From Anaerolineae bacterium (GTDB taxonomy: Bacteria; Chloroflexota; Anaerolineae; JAKLPW01): a DNA stretch of 56,196 nucleotides. A program made the translations under genes and the position numbers. The notes beneath the pieces are model-generated. The model saw only the letters and a program-made list of their open reading frames with translations. It was not told the DNA's origin and searched no databases. Position 1 is the stretch's first letter; each line of letters begins with the position of its first letter. The DNA lies in NCBI GenBank assembly GCA_022013675.1, contig JAKLPW010000276.1:1-56196 (forward strand), read 5' to 3'. Positions 43,020-52,659 of the stretch are shown here, piece after piece.

Positions 43020-43133
43020 GTGTGGTTCTAGTTGACGCCTGATGGCGAAGAGATCCTCGGTAGGTCATATCTCTGAGTAGTCACTGTCCGAACGGGTTGT
43101 GGTTCTCCTGCGTTGGCGAGTCTCACTTTCTGC

Positions 43134-43162
43134 TTGACATCTGTTAATCTGTGTGTTATGCT
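43134..43162 (+). promoter_or_regulatory. Sigma-A promoter of the second MBL gene
   Basis: A consensus TTGACA (43134-43139), 17 bases, TATGCT (43157-43162). Predicted start near 43169, so the gene must begin downstream, at the GTG at 43193. Confidence 0.75.
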
Positions 43163-43192
43163 AATCCGCGAACTCGGAAAAGGAGAAGAATT

Positions 43193-44038
43193 GTGAGGCG
43201 AGAGCGGGTTGCGGACGGCGTCTACGCTTTTATAAGCGATATGTACGCGCAAGTGAACTGTGGGGTTATCCTTACGGAGAAGGGAGCCGTGGTTATAGAT
43301 ACGTTGCCCTTTCCTCAGGAGACTCGCCAGGTTCTGCGATTTATTCACGAACACCTAGGGCCTGACAGCGTTCGATATGTCATCAACACGCAATCCCACG
43401 CTGACCACATACACGGCACGTATTTATTCGGCGGAGCAACGGTCATTGCACATGAGAACTGTCGCGTCGAGTTGGAGACTTGGGGGGCAGAAAGCTTGGA
43501 AGAAGCCAAGAGAGAGGTACCAGAGCTTGGGGAAGTTGAGTTACGACTGCCTGACCTGACTTTCACGGATAGCCTGAGATTGGATATAGGAGGAAGACGG
43601 ATCCGCCTGTTGCATGTGCCAGGACACACGAGTGGCTCCATTGCCGTCTTCGTGGAAGAGGCCAAAGTCCTTTTTGCGGGAGATACAGTTATGCCTGTAC
43701 CCTATATCCGGTGGGGGAATTGGAGGGAGTATCGAGAATCTCTGAGCCGTATGAGGTTACTGAAGGCCGACGTAGTCGTTCAGGGTCATGGAGAAGTGTT
43801 GTTGCGTGGAGAGATGCGAGAGTCGATTGACTCCAGCATCGAGTATCTTGACTACATCAATGCAATGGTAACTGATTTTGTAAATCAGGGTGCAACAGAA
43901 GAAGAGGTAGAGCAGGTTGATATAGAGTCCTGTGGAAAGTCACGCATCCCTCTACATGGCCTTGTCATTCAATTGCACAGGGACAACCTGAGCTATCTGT
44001 ATCGAACCTTGCGGGAGCAGAAAGTGGCTTTTCCCTAG
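43193..44038 (+). CDS. Metallo-beta-lactamase-fold hydrolase with QxHxDH motif
   Basis: MBL-fold protein of 281 residues. The metal motif reads TQSHADHIHG, that is Gln67-x-His69-x-Asp71-His72: the first histidine is glutamine, as in the GOB-type variants, while the others stay. The remaining ligands are present: VPGHTSGSI (His), LFAGDTVMP (Asp) and VVQGHGEVL (His). A ~60-residue helical C-terminus follows. At least one metal should bind; the substrate is unknown. The GTG at 43193 has AAGGAG about eight bases upstream and lies just after the predicted transcription start, so the ORF extension to 43151 is rejected. It is distantly similar in layout to the MBL protein at 13415. Confidence 0.82.
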   Translation: MRRERVADGVYAFISDMYAQVNCGVILTEKGAVVIDTLPFPQETRQVLRFIHEHLGPDSVRYVINTQSHADHIHGTYLFGGATVIAHENCRVELETWGAESLEEAKREVPELGEVELRLPDLTFTDSLRLDIGGRRIRLLHVPGHTSGSIAVFVEEAKVLFAGDTVMPVPYIRWGNWREYRESLSRMRLLKADVVVQGHGEVLLRGEMRESIDSSIEYLDYINAMVTDFVNQGATEEEVEQVDIESCGKSRIPLHGLVIQLHRDNLSYLYRTLREQKVAFP

Positions 44039-44127
44039 TTGACGACATTCGCCGCAGTTCGAGGAAGAACCAAACAGAGCTGTTACGAGAAGTATACTCA
44101 TTGGAAACAAGCAATTTGAAAGAGCGA

Positions 44128-44547
44128 TTAGTCTGAAATCACCAGATCCAAGGGATGAGCAAGCATGATCCTTGTTGCCAGTTTGAAGGAAAGCTGGTTC
44201 CAGAAGTCCAGGCGGTTACCCGGGACAGTGACTGCAAGGCAAGTTGCCCCTCGTTTCTTGAAGCGCTTGGCGATTTCTCGTACTAATGCAGTGCCGATTC
44301 CTCTCCTATGGTAGTCGGGATGGACCGAGACAATGTGAATGAGTGCTCTTGAGCCGTCATAGACACCCTTGATCATCCCCACTGGATGGCTATCCTCTTC
44401 AGCCACTAAGAATTCGGCGGCTTTGCAAGCCTGCACACGCAGCATCGCCTCTGGGCCCTCCGATGCAGGGTCGCCGTATTGAAGATTCGCGCGAAGTATC
44501 TCCACAAGCACATCGCAATCTGTGGGACTGAAGTCCCTGATGATCAT
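44128..44547 (-). CDS. GNAT family N-acetyltransferase
   Basis: A 139-residue acetyl-CoA-dependent acetyltransferase of the RimI-like type. The acetyl-CoA loop is VHPDYHRRGIGTALVREIAKRF (consensus R/Q-x-x-G-x-G/A), preceded by EFLVAEEDSHPVGMIKGVYDG and followed by AVTVPGNRLDFWNQLSFKL, the usual last strand-helix with a Phe-Trp pair. The substrate is unknown. GGGGA precedes the ATG by four bases. It is transcribed alone from 44622-44650. Confidence 0.88.
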   Translation of the reverse strand: MIIRDFSPTDCDVLVEILRANLQYGDPASEGPEAMLRVQACKAAEFLVAEEDSHPVGMIKGVYDGSRALIHIVSVHPDYHRRGIGTALVREIAKRFKKRGATCLAVTVPGNRLDFWNQLSFKLATRIMLAHPLDLVISD

Positions 44548-44621
44548 GGTTTCCCCTCTTTTCTTATTGCTTTACTGTCTGTCGTCTTTCTGCTGAGTCC
44601 TGCCTGTATCACCTAGGCCAT

Positions 44622-44650
44622 ATTCTACATCTTGGTTGACTTGTTGTCAA
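44622..44650 (-). promoter_or_regulatory. Sigma-A promoter of the GNAT gene
   Basis: On the minus strand consensus TTGACA (44645-44650), 17 bases, TAGAAT (44622-44627); predicted start near 44615, about 68 nt before the ATG. Confidence 0.68.
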
Positions 44651-44701
44651 TCCCTATTGGTCGCAATCGTCTTTCGGATAGACTGAGTACCGCCGCAGCG
44701 C

Positions 44702-44797
44702 TTACACCAAGGCGCGAGCACAAGGCAATCTCCCTTCAAGTAGAACCGAGCGGATTTCCTGTCTGACGGTTGCTTCTGTGGCTGAAGCCATGATCAT
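44702..44797 (-). pseudogene. Truncated remnant of a small helical protein
   Basis: With AAGGAG upstream, the minus-strand ATG at 44797 opens a 31-codon frame reading MASATEATVRQEIRSVLLEG from its third residue, then RLPCARALV, and stops at TAA. In the next frame the following codons read LGVSAAAVLSLSERR. Together, 'EIR..LLEGRLPCARA' plus 'LGVSAAAV' resembles a small conserved family of about 80 residues (helical, possibly DNA-binding), broken by a frameshift or small deletion. The family memory is soft, so the call is tentative. The rest of the 44548-44959 gap holds only the two promoters. Confidence 0.4.
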
Positions 44798-44887
44798 GAT
44801 TCTCCTTGTCTCTTTGATCTTGGGGTGTCATTGGGAGTCCCAGCATAATAACTGATTTGAGAGTCAGTGTCAAAAGCGAAGAGAGGA

Positions 44888-44916
44888 TTGACAGTCCCTC
44901 GGTTCTCCGATATACT
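44888..44916 (+). promoter_or_regulatory. Sigma-A promoter of mutS
   Basis: Consensus TTGACA (44888-44893), 17 bases, TATACT (44911-44916); predicted start near 44923. It lies inside the upstream ORF extension, which rules out a mutS start at 44867. Confidence 0.75.
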
Positions 44917-44959
44917 GATTATGATTTACGAGTGGTTAGATCCTTGCCTGGAGGAAGTT

Positions 44960-47572
44960 GTGTCTGTAACTCCAATGCGGCGACAGTATCTTCAGATAAA
45001 GAAGGGACATCCAGATGCGATCCTGATGTTTCGATTGGGCGACTTTTATGAAGCCTTCGATGAGGACGCTGAGACCGTTGCGCGCGTGTGTAATATCGTA
45101 CTGACATCTCGTCCTATAGGGAAGGGGCAACGTGTTCCGTTGGCTGGAGTGCCGCACCATGCAATAGAGAACTACATTGCCAAGTTGATACAGGCGGGGC
45201 ATAAAGTAGCGATCTGTGACCAGGTAGGTGACGGGCCAGTGAAAGGCTTGATGCCGAGAGATGTCATTCGAGTTATCACGCCGGGAACGCTGATAGAGGT
45301 TGGCTTGTTGGACGAAAGGCGAAACAACTACCTGGTTGCTCTGGCTACGGACCCGGAGAACGCTGGGATCGCCTACGTGGATATCACAACAGGCGAATTC
45401 GCTGCTACGCAGATTTGTGGGCCTGACATTAGCTTGGCTGTGCAAGAAGAGCTAGAGAGGCTAAATCCGGCCGAATTGCTTCTGGCGGAAGAAGAGGGCG
45501 GATTCTCTTCGTTGAAGCATATACCTTATCCTATCACTTTCTATGATGCTTGGCGGTTTGAGTATGGCAATGCGCGCAACGCATTGCTGGAACACTTCGG
45601 AGTGGCGTTGCTGGCCGCGTATGGGTGTGAGGATTCTCCCCTGGCGATTCGAGCGGCGGGCGCGATTATCGAGTATTTGAGGAAGACTCAGAAATCTGCT
45701 CTGAGCCAACTGGTATCATTATCGACGTATTCCACGGCCAATTATATGAGTTTGGACGTGGCTACTCGGCGGAATCTGGAACTTCTTGAGACGATCGCAG
45801 ATCGCTCGGTAAAGGGGTCCTTGTTGGGCGTCTTGGACGCTACGATGACCCCCATGGGTGGGCGTTTGCTACGCAGATGGATCAGTCAGCCCTTGCTGGA
45901 AATCGAACCATTGAAGGAGCGGCTATCGGCCGTTAAACTCCTATACGACGACATATCTCGGCGAACAGAGTTGAGGAATGTCTTGAAGAAAGTGCGGGAC
46001 CTTGAAAGGGTGGCCAATCGTGTGCTGCAGCGCATAGTGCGACCGCGAGAGTTGCGGGCTCTACAGGTTGCTCTAGAAGCTGTCCCTCAGATATGTGAGG
46101 CAGTCGTTGCTCTGGGAGATAGTAACTCATCGCTAGATACGGCCTCTGAAACACGTGCGCGCCCTTATCCTCTTTCCAGTGATGCTTGGGATGTATGCCG
46201 GGAGGTCACCGATTTCATCGAGCGGACAATCGTACCGGAACCTGCCGCAAGAGCGACCGAAGGGGGAGTGATAGCACAGGGGTTCTCGCCTGAATTGGAT
46301 GAGATCGTCGCAGCAGCCCATGAAGCAAAGCAGTGGGTTGTCGACTTGGAGCAAAGAGAGCAGGAGCGAACCGGGATTAAATCGTTGAGAGTACGATACA
46401 ATAAGGTATTTGGGTATTACATCGAAGTAAGCAAGTCCAATCTTGGTCGTGTACCTGCGAACTACATTCGCAAGCAAACCCTGGTTAGCGCGGAGCGATA
46501 CATACTCCCTGAACTCAAGGAGAGGGAATCTCTCATACTAAGCGCTCAAGATCGGGCTGCTGAACTGGAGGGGCGTATCTACCAGGAGGTATGTGACGAA
46601 ATCGCACGTTATGCGGCGAGAATCCTGGACGATGCTCGTGCCATGGCTTACTTGGATGTGTATGCTTCACTGGCAGATGTGGCTCAGCGTAACAGGTACG
46701 TTTGTCCGGTCTTGACCCAGGAGAACAGCATTGACATCGTGGGGGGGCGACACCCGGTGGTGGAACTGATGCTGGATGATCCTTTTGTGCCCAATGACAC
46801 GCATCTTGATGATGATGAGTTGATCCTGATTATCACTGGACCTAATATGAGTGGCAAGTCCACATACCTGCGACAAGTGGCGCTGATCGCGCTCATGGCA
46901 CAGATAGGCTCCTTTGTGCCAGCGGAGCGCGCCACGATTGGTTTAGTGGATCGGATTTTCACCAGGGTGGGGGCACAGGATCAGATTGCAGCGGGGCAGA
47001 GTACATTCATGGTGGAGATGATAGAGACCGCGAACATACTGAATCATGCTACGTCTCGTAGTCTGTTGATTCTCGATGAGATTGGAAGGGGCACCAGTAC
47101 GTATGATGGAATCTCCATAGCCTGGGCGGTTGCGGAGTACATTCACAGTCACTCGACACTGCACGCGAAGACACTCTTTGCTACGCACTACCACGAGTTG
47201 ACGGAGTTGGAGAAGATCCTCCCAGGTGTACGTAACTATAACGTTGCCGTGGTGGAGGAGGGCGACCGAGTTGTGTTTCTGCATAAGATTATCCCCGGTG
47301 GCGCTGATCGCAGCTATGGTATCCACGTGGCCAGGCTGGCCGGCATACCTCCGACTGTCATCGTACGCGCTCAGGAGATGCTGGAGAAACTGGAGGGGGA
47401 CAACCATCGAGTCTCCCTTGAGCCGCGTGATGCAGAGAAGGGTCATCAGTTGAGCCTTTTCTCAACTGCAAGTCCAGTCTTGGAGGAACTGAAAGGTCTA
47501 GACGTGATGGCTATGTCGCCGCTCGATGCTCTAAACACCCTGTACGAGCTCCAACAGAAGGCCCAACGTTAG
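44960..47572 (+). CDS. mutS: DNA mismatch repair protein MutS
   Basis: Recognises mismatches and small loops. The 870-residue protein is MutS1 type: the mismatch-reading Phe-x-Glu lies in FRLGDFYEAFDED near the N-terminus. The connector and lever domains follow. The clamp segment has FGYYIEVSKSNL. The ATPase has Walker A TGPNMSGKSTYLRQ, Walker B ILDEIGRGTSTYDG and the family helix FATHYHELTELE. The C-terminal dimerisation tail is short. I place the start at the GTG at 44960 (GGAGG five bases upstream), which gives the standard VTPMRRQYLQIK opening. No mutL is in the window. Confidence 0.95.
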   Translation: MSVTPMRRQYLQIKKGHPDAILMFRLGDFYEAFDEDAETVARVCNIVLTSRPIGKGQRVPLAGVPHHAIENYIAKLIQAGHKVAICDQVGDGPVKGLMPRDVIRVITPGTLIEVGLLDERRNNYLVALATDPENAGIAYVDITTGEFAATQICGPDISLAVQEELERLNPAELLLAEEEGGFSSLKHIPYPITFYDAWRFEYGNARNALLEHFGVALLAAYGCEDSPLAIRAAGAIIEYLRKTQKSALSQLVSLSTYSTANYMSLDVATRRNLELLETIADRSVKGSLLGVLDATMTPMGGRLLRRWISQPLLEIEPLKERLSAVKLLYDDISRRTELRNVLKKVRDLERVANRVLQRIVRPRELRALQVALEAVPQICEAVVALGDSNSSLDTASETRARPYPLSSDAWDVCREVTDFIERTIVPEPAARATEGGVIAQGFSPELDEIVAAAHEAKQWVVDLEQREQERTGIKSLRVRYNKVFGYYIEVSKSNLGRVPANYIRKQTLVSAERYILPELKERESLILSAQDRAAELEGRIYQEVCDEIARYAARILDDARAMAYLDVYASLADVAQRNRYVCPVLTQENSIDIVGGRHPVVELMLDDPFVPNDTHLDDDELILIITGPNMSGKSTYLRQVALIALMAQIGSFVPAERATIGLVDRIFTRVGAQDQIAAGQSTFMVEMIETANILNHATSRSLLILDEIGRGTSTYDGISIAWAVAEYIHSHSTLHAKTLFATHYHELTELEKILPGVRNYNVAVVEEGDRVVFLHKIIPGGADRSYGIHVARLAGIPPTVIVRAQEMLEKLEGDNHRVSLEPRDAEKGHQLSLFSTASPVLEELKGLDVMAMSPLDALNTLYELQQKAQR

Positions 47573-47634
47573 CTAAGGCGAGAGTCGCTGACATGGGGTG
47601 CTATTTGAGGGCTTGCGCGGGTAGGTCTGTATGG

Positions 47635-47660
47635 GGTCGGGATGAGAAGCCCGACCTTTT
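47635..47660 (+). terminator. Rho-independent terminator after mutS
   Basis: GGTCGGG (47635-47641), an 8-base loop and CCCGACC (47650-47656), followed by TTTT. It separates mutS from the membrane protein gene at 47677. Confidence 0.7.
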
Positions 47661-47676
47661 GTCATGAGGTGGAAAC

Positions 47677-50163
47677 ATGCGTTTCATGCGAACGCAATTG
47701 TCAAGGATCTCTTATGCTGGGGGATGGCAGCGGTGGTCCTGTATAGCCATAATCGTAGCTGGGATGCTCTTCTTCCTTACGCGGAGCTGGTCGCTTCGGG
47801 TTGAGGGCATTGCTCAGGATAGGCTGAACCGCGCCTTGCCTCCTCTGAAAACGAGCGGCCCGGTCTCTCAGAGTTTTATGGCGGCTAGGTCTAACCTTTG
47901 CGCCATTGAAGTGTTGCTGGTACGGTACGAGGGCCAGGCTCAAGATAGAGAACGGTACATGACGATGCGTCTCCGTGCTGGCTCGGGAGATGGCCCCATT
48001 GTGGCTGCCATATCGGTGGACATATCTCAGATGGAGCACAACGATCCCGTGCTCTTCTCCTTCACTCCACTGAAGGAGTCGAGGGGACACTCCTATTTCC
48101 TAGTTATTGAGAGCGGCGCAGGGAACGATGCTAGCCTGTGGTACGAGGAAGAGAATGCCTATGGGGACGGTGCGCTTTTCCTGGACGGTGAGGCTACTGA
48201 AGGAGATCTTCGATTCAAGACGTTCCATGAGTACACCCCAGGCATGGTGTGCGCTGACCTGCTGAATCTGGGCACTGCGTGGGGCTGGTTGCTTCTCCTT
48301 GCGATGGGAGTCCTGTTCTTGCCGAGTCTGTTGTTCGTTTCTCTGGAAGACTCATTAGTGAAGGGGGGGCTATTCTGTCTGTTGTCAGTTACTGCTTCTC
48401 TAAGCTTGGCGCTGGTGCCCTTGATCTTGCTCTGGGGCACAGTCCTGAACTTGCATCTCGCTGCTTGGATGCCGCCTATCCTGGGTCTGTTAGCTGTTCT
48501 GGGGATTATTTACCGACTTCGTCAGAAGGGATTCGTTGGGCTCAGAAGGCGAGGTTTGTCGCGAGAGTTGGCAATCCATCTCAGTAGTGCGGCCCTTCTG
48601 GGACTCCTGGTGGCCTTGCGGTTCTTGCAGATACGTGATGTCAATTTACCGCTTTGGGTGGACTCCGTGCATCACACGATGATAACCCAGCTAATTAGGG
48701 ATATTGGCCGGCTACCGCAAACATATCGACCCTTCATGCCCGTGGATAACTTCATTTACCATTTTGGGTTTCATAGTGTGGCGGCTACGATTGGGTGGCT
48801 TACTGGGGCAGCGAGCCAGGAAATCGTTCTTGTTCTGGGGCAAGTCCTGAATGTCTTGTGTGCTACGTCCGCCTACTTGCTGGCGACGCGGGTGTGTCGT
48901 AGTCGTTGGGCAGGAGTATTCACCTTCGTTCTTGTGGCGTTCATCTCCGCCATGCCCGCTTACTACGTTAGTTGGGGAAGGTACACGCAACTGACTGGCA
49001 TGGTAATCCTGCCGGTAGCCATGATAGCTTTCATGCGAGTTCCTGAGAGTAGGGAGCATTGCTGGCGTGATGTGATTTTGGCAGCTCTCTTGGCGGCCGG
49101 ATTGTTCTTGATCCACTACCGGGTGACTATCTTCTACGCGAGTTTCTGCCTGGTGTATACTGCAATCTGGGCCTGGGGCAAGCGTTCAAATTCAGAATGG
49201 CTGGTTCGTGGTTTGAAGAGCATCCTCGCAACGTTGGGTTGTGCCACCGTGTTTGTGAGCCCTTGGGTTTACCGACTGGGTGTAGGGTTTATCTTTCCAT
49301 GGGGTACCTTCACGTCCAGATTAGCGGGGGAAGCGGGATACAGCGACATGCCGTGGGGTCTCTTATGGTCGGGTAACAACCGTCTTTTGCTGTTGATGGC
49401 TGCCGGGGGGCTGCTGTTGGCTATCTGGCAGAAGAAGCGTGACCTGATCGTTATGGGGCTTTGGGTATTGATCACATTCGTGCTTCTGAATCCTACTCTC
49501 TGGGGCGGCACATCGACCTGGTTGGTGACGAACGCTTCGCTGGTGATTTCTCTTTATCTGCCGGTGGGGGCGCTGGCGGGCTATTTCCTGGCATCTGTTG
49601 TAGAGAAGGTCTCCGACAGGGTGCCGTTGGGGTGGAAAACGGTATGGAGATGTACCCTGGCCTGTGTTCTGGCGCTGGTGTCGGTATGGGGCGCATGGAG
49701 TTCAGTCAACGTGGTCAATCCAGTGACTGTCTTAGTGAACGACGCCGACATGATAGCTTACGACTGGATCAAGGCAGAGATCCCGGAGGACGCTGTCTTT
49801 CTGGTGAATGCTCGGCCGTGGCAACTGGGCATGTACATGGGTACGGACGGCGGATGGTGGATCCCCTTGCTTACCGGACGAGATACCACGATGCCGCCTG
49901 TGCTGTACACAATGGGTTCGCCCGACTATGTAGAGCACGTGAGTCGTATCGCCGATCTCACCCAACGGGTAGCACTGGATGATGCGACTATGTTGGACTT
50001 GTTGCGTCAAGCGGGAGTGACACATGTATACATTGGTGCAAAGGGAGGTCCCATTACCCCGAGTAGCCTGCTCTTTAGTCCGCACTACCGCAGGGTGTAT
50101 AGCTCGGGTGAGGTGTGGATCTTCAAGTTCATGGGGTGCAGATTTATGCCCAGGACAGTTTGA
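47677..50163 (+). CDS. Large polytopic membrane protein, GT-C glycosyltransferase-like
   Basis: An 828-residue protein with an N-terminal helix (about 22-37), a ~140-residue soluble domain (about 50-195), some 12-13 hydrophobic helices (about 200-690) and a ~130-residue C-terminal soluble domain. A loop with [19 protein letters not shown] and [19 protein letters not shown] looks like the first luminal acidic loop of GT-C lipid-linked sugar transferases. The C-terminal domain ([20 protein letters not shown]...) resembles the dwelling-loop domains of such enzymes. I cannot name donor or acceptor, or a characterised relative. The ATG has GAGGTGG five bases upstream. Confidence 0.6.
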   Translation: MRFMRTQLSRISYAGGWQRWSCIAIIVAGMLFFLTRSWSLRVEGIAQDRLNRALPPLKTSGPVSQSFMAARSNLCAIEVLLVRYEGQAQDRERYMTMRLRAGSGDGPIVAAISVDISQMEHNDPVLFSFTPLKESRGHSYFLVIESGAGNDASLWYEEENAYGDGALFLDGEATEGDLRFKTFHEYTPGMVCADLLNLGTAWGWLLLLAMGVLFLPSLLFVSLEDSLVKGGLFCLLSVTASLSLALVPLILLWGTVLNLHLAAWMPPILGLLAVLGIIYRLRQKGFVGLRRRGLSRELAIHLSSAALLGLLVALRFLQIRDVNLPLWVDSVHHTMITQLIRDIGRLPQTYRPFMPVDNFIYHFGFHSVAATIGWLTGAASQEIVLVLGQVLNVLCATSAYLLATRVCRSRWAGVFTFVLVAFISAMPAYYVSWGRYTQLTGMVILPVAMIAFMRVPESREHCWRDVILAALLAAGLFLIHYRVTIFYASFCLVYTAIWAWGKRSNSEWLVRGLKSILATLGCATVFVSPWVYRLGVGFIFPWGTFTSRLAGEAGYSDMPWGLLWSGNNRLLLLMAAGGLLLAIWQKKRDLIVMGLWVLITFVLLNPTLWGGTSTWLVTNASLVISLYLPVGALAGYFLASVVEKVSDRVPLGWKTVWRCTLACVLALVSVWGAWSSVNVVNPVTVLVNDADMIAYDWIKAEIPEDAVFLVNARPWQLGMYMGTDGGWWIPLLTGRDTTMPPVLYTMGSPDYVEHVSRIADLTQRVALDDATMLDLLRQAGVTHVYIGAKGGPITPSSLLFSPHYRRVYSSGEVWIFKFMGCRFMPRTV

Positions 50164-50188
50164 CCGGAGGATGCGTCTCTGCTATCAT
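50160..50188 (+). promoter_or_regulatory. Sigma-A promoter of trmFO
   Basis: TTGACC (50160-50165), 17 bases, TATCAT (50183-50188), at the very end of the upstream gene. Predicted start near 50195, 28 nt before the trmFO ATG. Confidence 0.62.
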
Positions 50189-50222
50189 CTTGATGGGCTT
50201 ACTTCGATTGAGAGAATACTGC

Positions 50223-51701
50223 ATGTCGCAAGAAGTGATCGTCATAGGGGGAGGGCTGGCTGGTTCTGAGGCTGCCTGGCAGGCGGCACAGTCTGGCGTG
50301 TCCGTAACTCTGTATGAAATGCGTCCCGTGGAAATGACGCCAGCTCACCAGACTGACCATCTGGCCGAGCTGGTTTGCAGCAATTCATTGGGATCCAATT
50401 TGCTAGACAGAGCTGCTGGTTTGCTCAAGCAGGAGTTGCGCAAGCTAGGGTCGATTATCTTGAGGTGTGCGGATGAAACCGCTGTACCAGCAGGGGGAGC
50501 GCTGGCCGTGGGTAGGGAGGCTTTCTCAAGCCTGGTTACAGAACGCATTGGATCTCATCCGCTAATACGCATAATTCGAGAGGAGGCGCGGGAGATACCA
50601 GCGGATGTGCCCACTGTCATTGCTACTGGCCCTCTGACGTCGCCTGCGATGGCCGAATGTCTCCAAGATCTCACGGGCCAGGAACATCTCTACTTCTACG
50701 ATGCCATGGCGCCCATCGTAGCATTGGAATCAATCGACAGAAGCAAAGTTTTCAGAGCATCGCGCTATGGGCGTGGTGATGATGACTACATCAATTGCCC
50801 GATGACAAGAGGGGAATACGAGCGTTTCGTAGACGATCTGCTGCGCGCGGAGACGATCAGACTTCGCAGTTTTGAAGAGGAGGATGAAAAGTTCTTCGAG
50901 GCTTGTTTGCCGGTAGAGGTCATTGCGCGTCGGGGACGGGATGCCCTGGCTTTTGGCCCGTTGAGGCCGGTGGGCCTTGTAGATCCGCGTACAGGGAAGC
51001 GACCACATGCGGTTGTGCAATTGCGTCAGGATGATATGGCCGGAACACTGTACAACATGGTCGGGTTTCAGACCAATCTGAAGTGGTCTGAGCAAAAACG
51101 GGTTTTTTCTTTGATCCCTGGGTTAGAAGGTGCCGAGTTTGTACGATATGGACAGATGCATCGAAACACGTTCATAAATGGCCCTGCCTTGCTGGAGGCT
51201 ACTATGCAGTGCCGTAGCGCGAAGCACCTATTCTTAGGGGGGCAGATTACCGGCACAGAAGGGTACATAGGTTCTACGGCGAGTGGTTTGCTGGCGGGGC
51301 TCAATGTGGCTCGATATGCAGCGGGTGCCTCTTTGATCGTTTTGCCTCACACGACAATGATTGGGGCTTTGTGCTGCTATGTGTCGAGTGCGAGAATGAA
51401 GACTTTCCAGCCCATGAAAGGCAACTTCGGTATCCTACCGCCCCTTGGAAGGAAGATACGCCGGAAGTCGGAGAGGAATACTGCTTACGCCGAACGTGCT
51501 CTCATTGATTTGGGCGAGATGATAAGAGAATGCGATTTGGACGTAGATATGTGTCGGCAAGACATGTTTCTGGCCGTTGCTTCTTCTCTTGATCGGATAC
51601 CTGGTCAGCTACAGGCGCCACGAGGGTCCAATTCTGGGGAAAGTGAGGGGCAAACTGAGGGGAAGTCGGGTGTTTCGTCAAGAGCAGTTGATTTCGCGTA
51701 G
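50223..51701 (+). CDS. trmFO: Folate/FAD-dependent tRNA (m5U54) methyltransferase
   Basis: Methylates U54 in the T loop of tRNA, using methylenetetrahydrofolate and FADH2. The 492-residue protein has the FAD-binding [19 protein letters not shown], then [21 protein letters not shown], and the C-terminal [25 protein letters not shown] (GidA-like family). A ~30-residue hydrophilic tail ([16 protein letters not shown]...) exceeds the usual end. The ATG at 50223 begins [11 protein letters not shown], the normal start; the ORF extending to 50115 lies within the upstream gene. The SD is weak (GAGAG). Confidence 0.93.
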   Translation: MSQEVIVIGGGLAGSEAAWQAAQSGVSVTLYEMRPVEMTPAHQTDHLAELVCSNSLGSNLLDRAAGLLKQELRKLGSIILRCADETAVPAGGALAVGREAFSSLVTERIGSHPLIRIIREEAREIPADVPTVIATGPLTSPAMAECLQDLTGQEHLYFYDAMAPIVALESIDRSKVFRASRYGRGDDDYINCPMTRGEYERFVDDLLRAETIRLRSFEEEDEKFFEACLPVEVIARRGRDALAFGPLRPVGLVDPRTGKRPHAVVQLRQDDMAGTLYNMVGFQTNLKWSEQKRVFSLIPGLEGAEFVRYGQMHRNTFINGPALLEATMQCRSAKHLFLGGQITGTEGYIGSTASGLLAGLNVARYAAGASLIVLPHTTMIGALCCYVSSARMKTFQPMKGNFGILPPLGRKIRRKSERNTAYAERALIDLGEMIRECDLDVDMCRQDMFLAVASSLDRIPGQLQAPRGSNSGESEGQTEGKSGVSSRAVDFA

Positions 51702-51756
51702 TCATCCAATGCAGCCACATATATAGAAATAATATGCTTGCAAGGGGATTGAGGCT

Positions 51757-52644
51757 ATGCGAAATGCAGTGATCATCAGTAGGCTACTCATTGTACTTGT
51801 CTTAATGACGTGCTTCATACCAATGGGGTGTTCGTCTGGGGAAACAGACCAGTTCAGCGGGAAGAGAGCGTTCAAGCATGTGCAGGCGCAGTGTAAGATC
51901 GGACCAAGGCCACCAGGTTCTGAAGCACTGCGGGAAACTGGGGACTACATCATTCGGCATCTGCGTGATTTGGGCTGGGAAGTGAGAACGCAGGAGTTTA
52001 TCAAGGAAGGCGTTGATCTACGCAATATCATCGCGATCAGAGGGGAGGGGCCAGTGGTTATCTTGGGAGCCCACTACGACACTCGTCCCATTGCTGATCG
52101 AGAACCCAGTGATCGCAAACCCCCTGTCATGGGGGCAAATGACGGGGCGAGTGGGGTTGCGGTTCTGCTAGAGATTGCCAGAGTCTTGAACGTTGAGGCA
52201 GTTGAGCATCAGGTCTGGCTTGTTTTCTTCGACGCAGAGGACAGCGGCAATATCGGTGAGTGGGGCTGGTCCGTTGGTGCCTGGTATTTGGCCAACTCAT
52301 TGACCATCAGACCTGCCTACGTAGTCATCGTTGATATGGTAGGCGACATCGATCAGCAGATCTATTGGGAATGGTCTTCAACCCGCTGGCTGCAAGAAAA
52401 GGTGTGGGGGATAGCTGACGAGTTAGGCTACAGCTCTGTTTTCATCCCAAGGTACAAACACAGTGTTATCGACGATCACACGCCTTTCCTGTACTACGAC
52501 ATCCCTGCTATAGTCATCATTGATTTTGACTACCCATATTGGCATACCAGCCATGACACAGAGGATAAGGTCTGTTCTGAAAGCCTGGAAAGAGTGGGGA
52601 GAGTCTTGGAGATGCTCCTGGAGGCGGGGGCAGATGAGTATTAG
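51757..52644 (+). CDS. M28-family zinc peptidase / glutaminyl cyclase-like lipoprotein
   Basis: A 295-residue exported zinc enzyme. The N-terminus is a signal peptide ending in CFIPMGCSSG, a plausible lipobox with Cys25. The M28 ligands are visible: GAHYDTRP (His, Asp nearby), GANDGASGVAVLLE (Asp), FFDAEDSG (Glu/Asp), VDMVGD (Asp) and WHTSHDTEDK (His). The pattern around 'ANDGASG...D' and the short size resemble glutaminyl-peptide cyclotransferases as much as aminopeptidases, so the reaction is undecided. It sits between trmFO and hflX; hflX follows by 15 bases. Confidence 0.8.
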   Translation: MRNAVIISRLLIVLVLMTCFIPMGCSSGETDQFSGKRAFKHVQAQCKIGPRPPGSEALRETGDYIIRHLRDLGWEVRTQEFIKEGVDLRNIIAIRGEGPVVILGAHYDTRPIADREPSDRKPPVMGANDGASGVAVLLEIARVLNVEAVEHQVWLVFFDAEDSGNIGEWGWSVGAWYLANSLTIRPAYVVIVDMVGDIDQQIYWEWSSTRWLQEKVWGIADELGYSSVFIPRYKHSVIDDHTPFLYYDIPAIVIIDFDYPYWHTSHDTEDKVCSESLERVGRVLEMLLEAGADEY

Positions 52645-52659
52645 TGAGGAGAAAATAGT

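Noticed and set aside
44867-44959. Upstream extension of mutS
   Set aside because: A consensus promoter (44888-44916) lies inside it, and the GTG at 44960 has GGAGG five bases away and the canonical MutS N-terminus.
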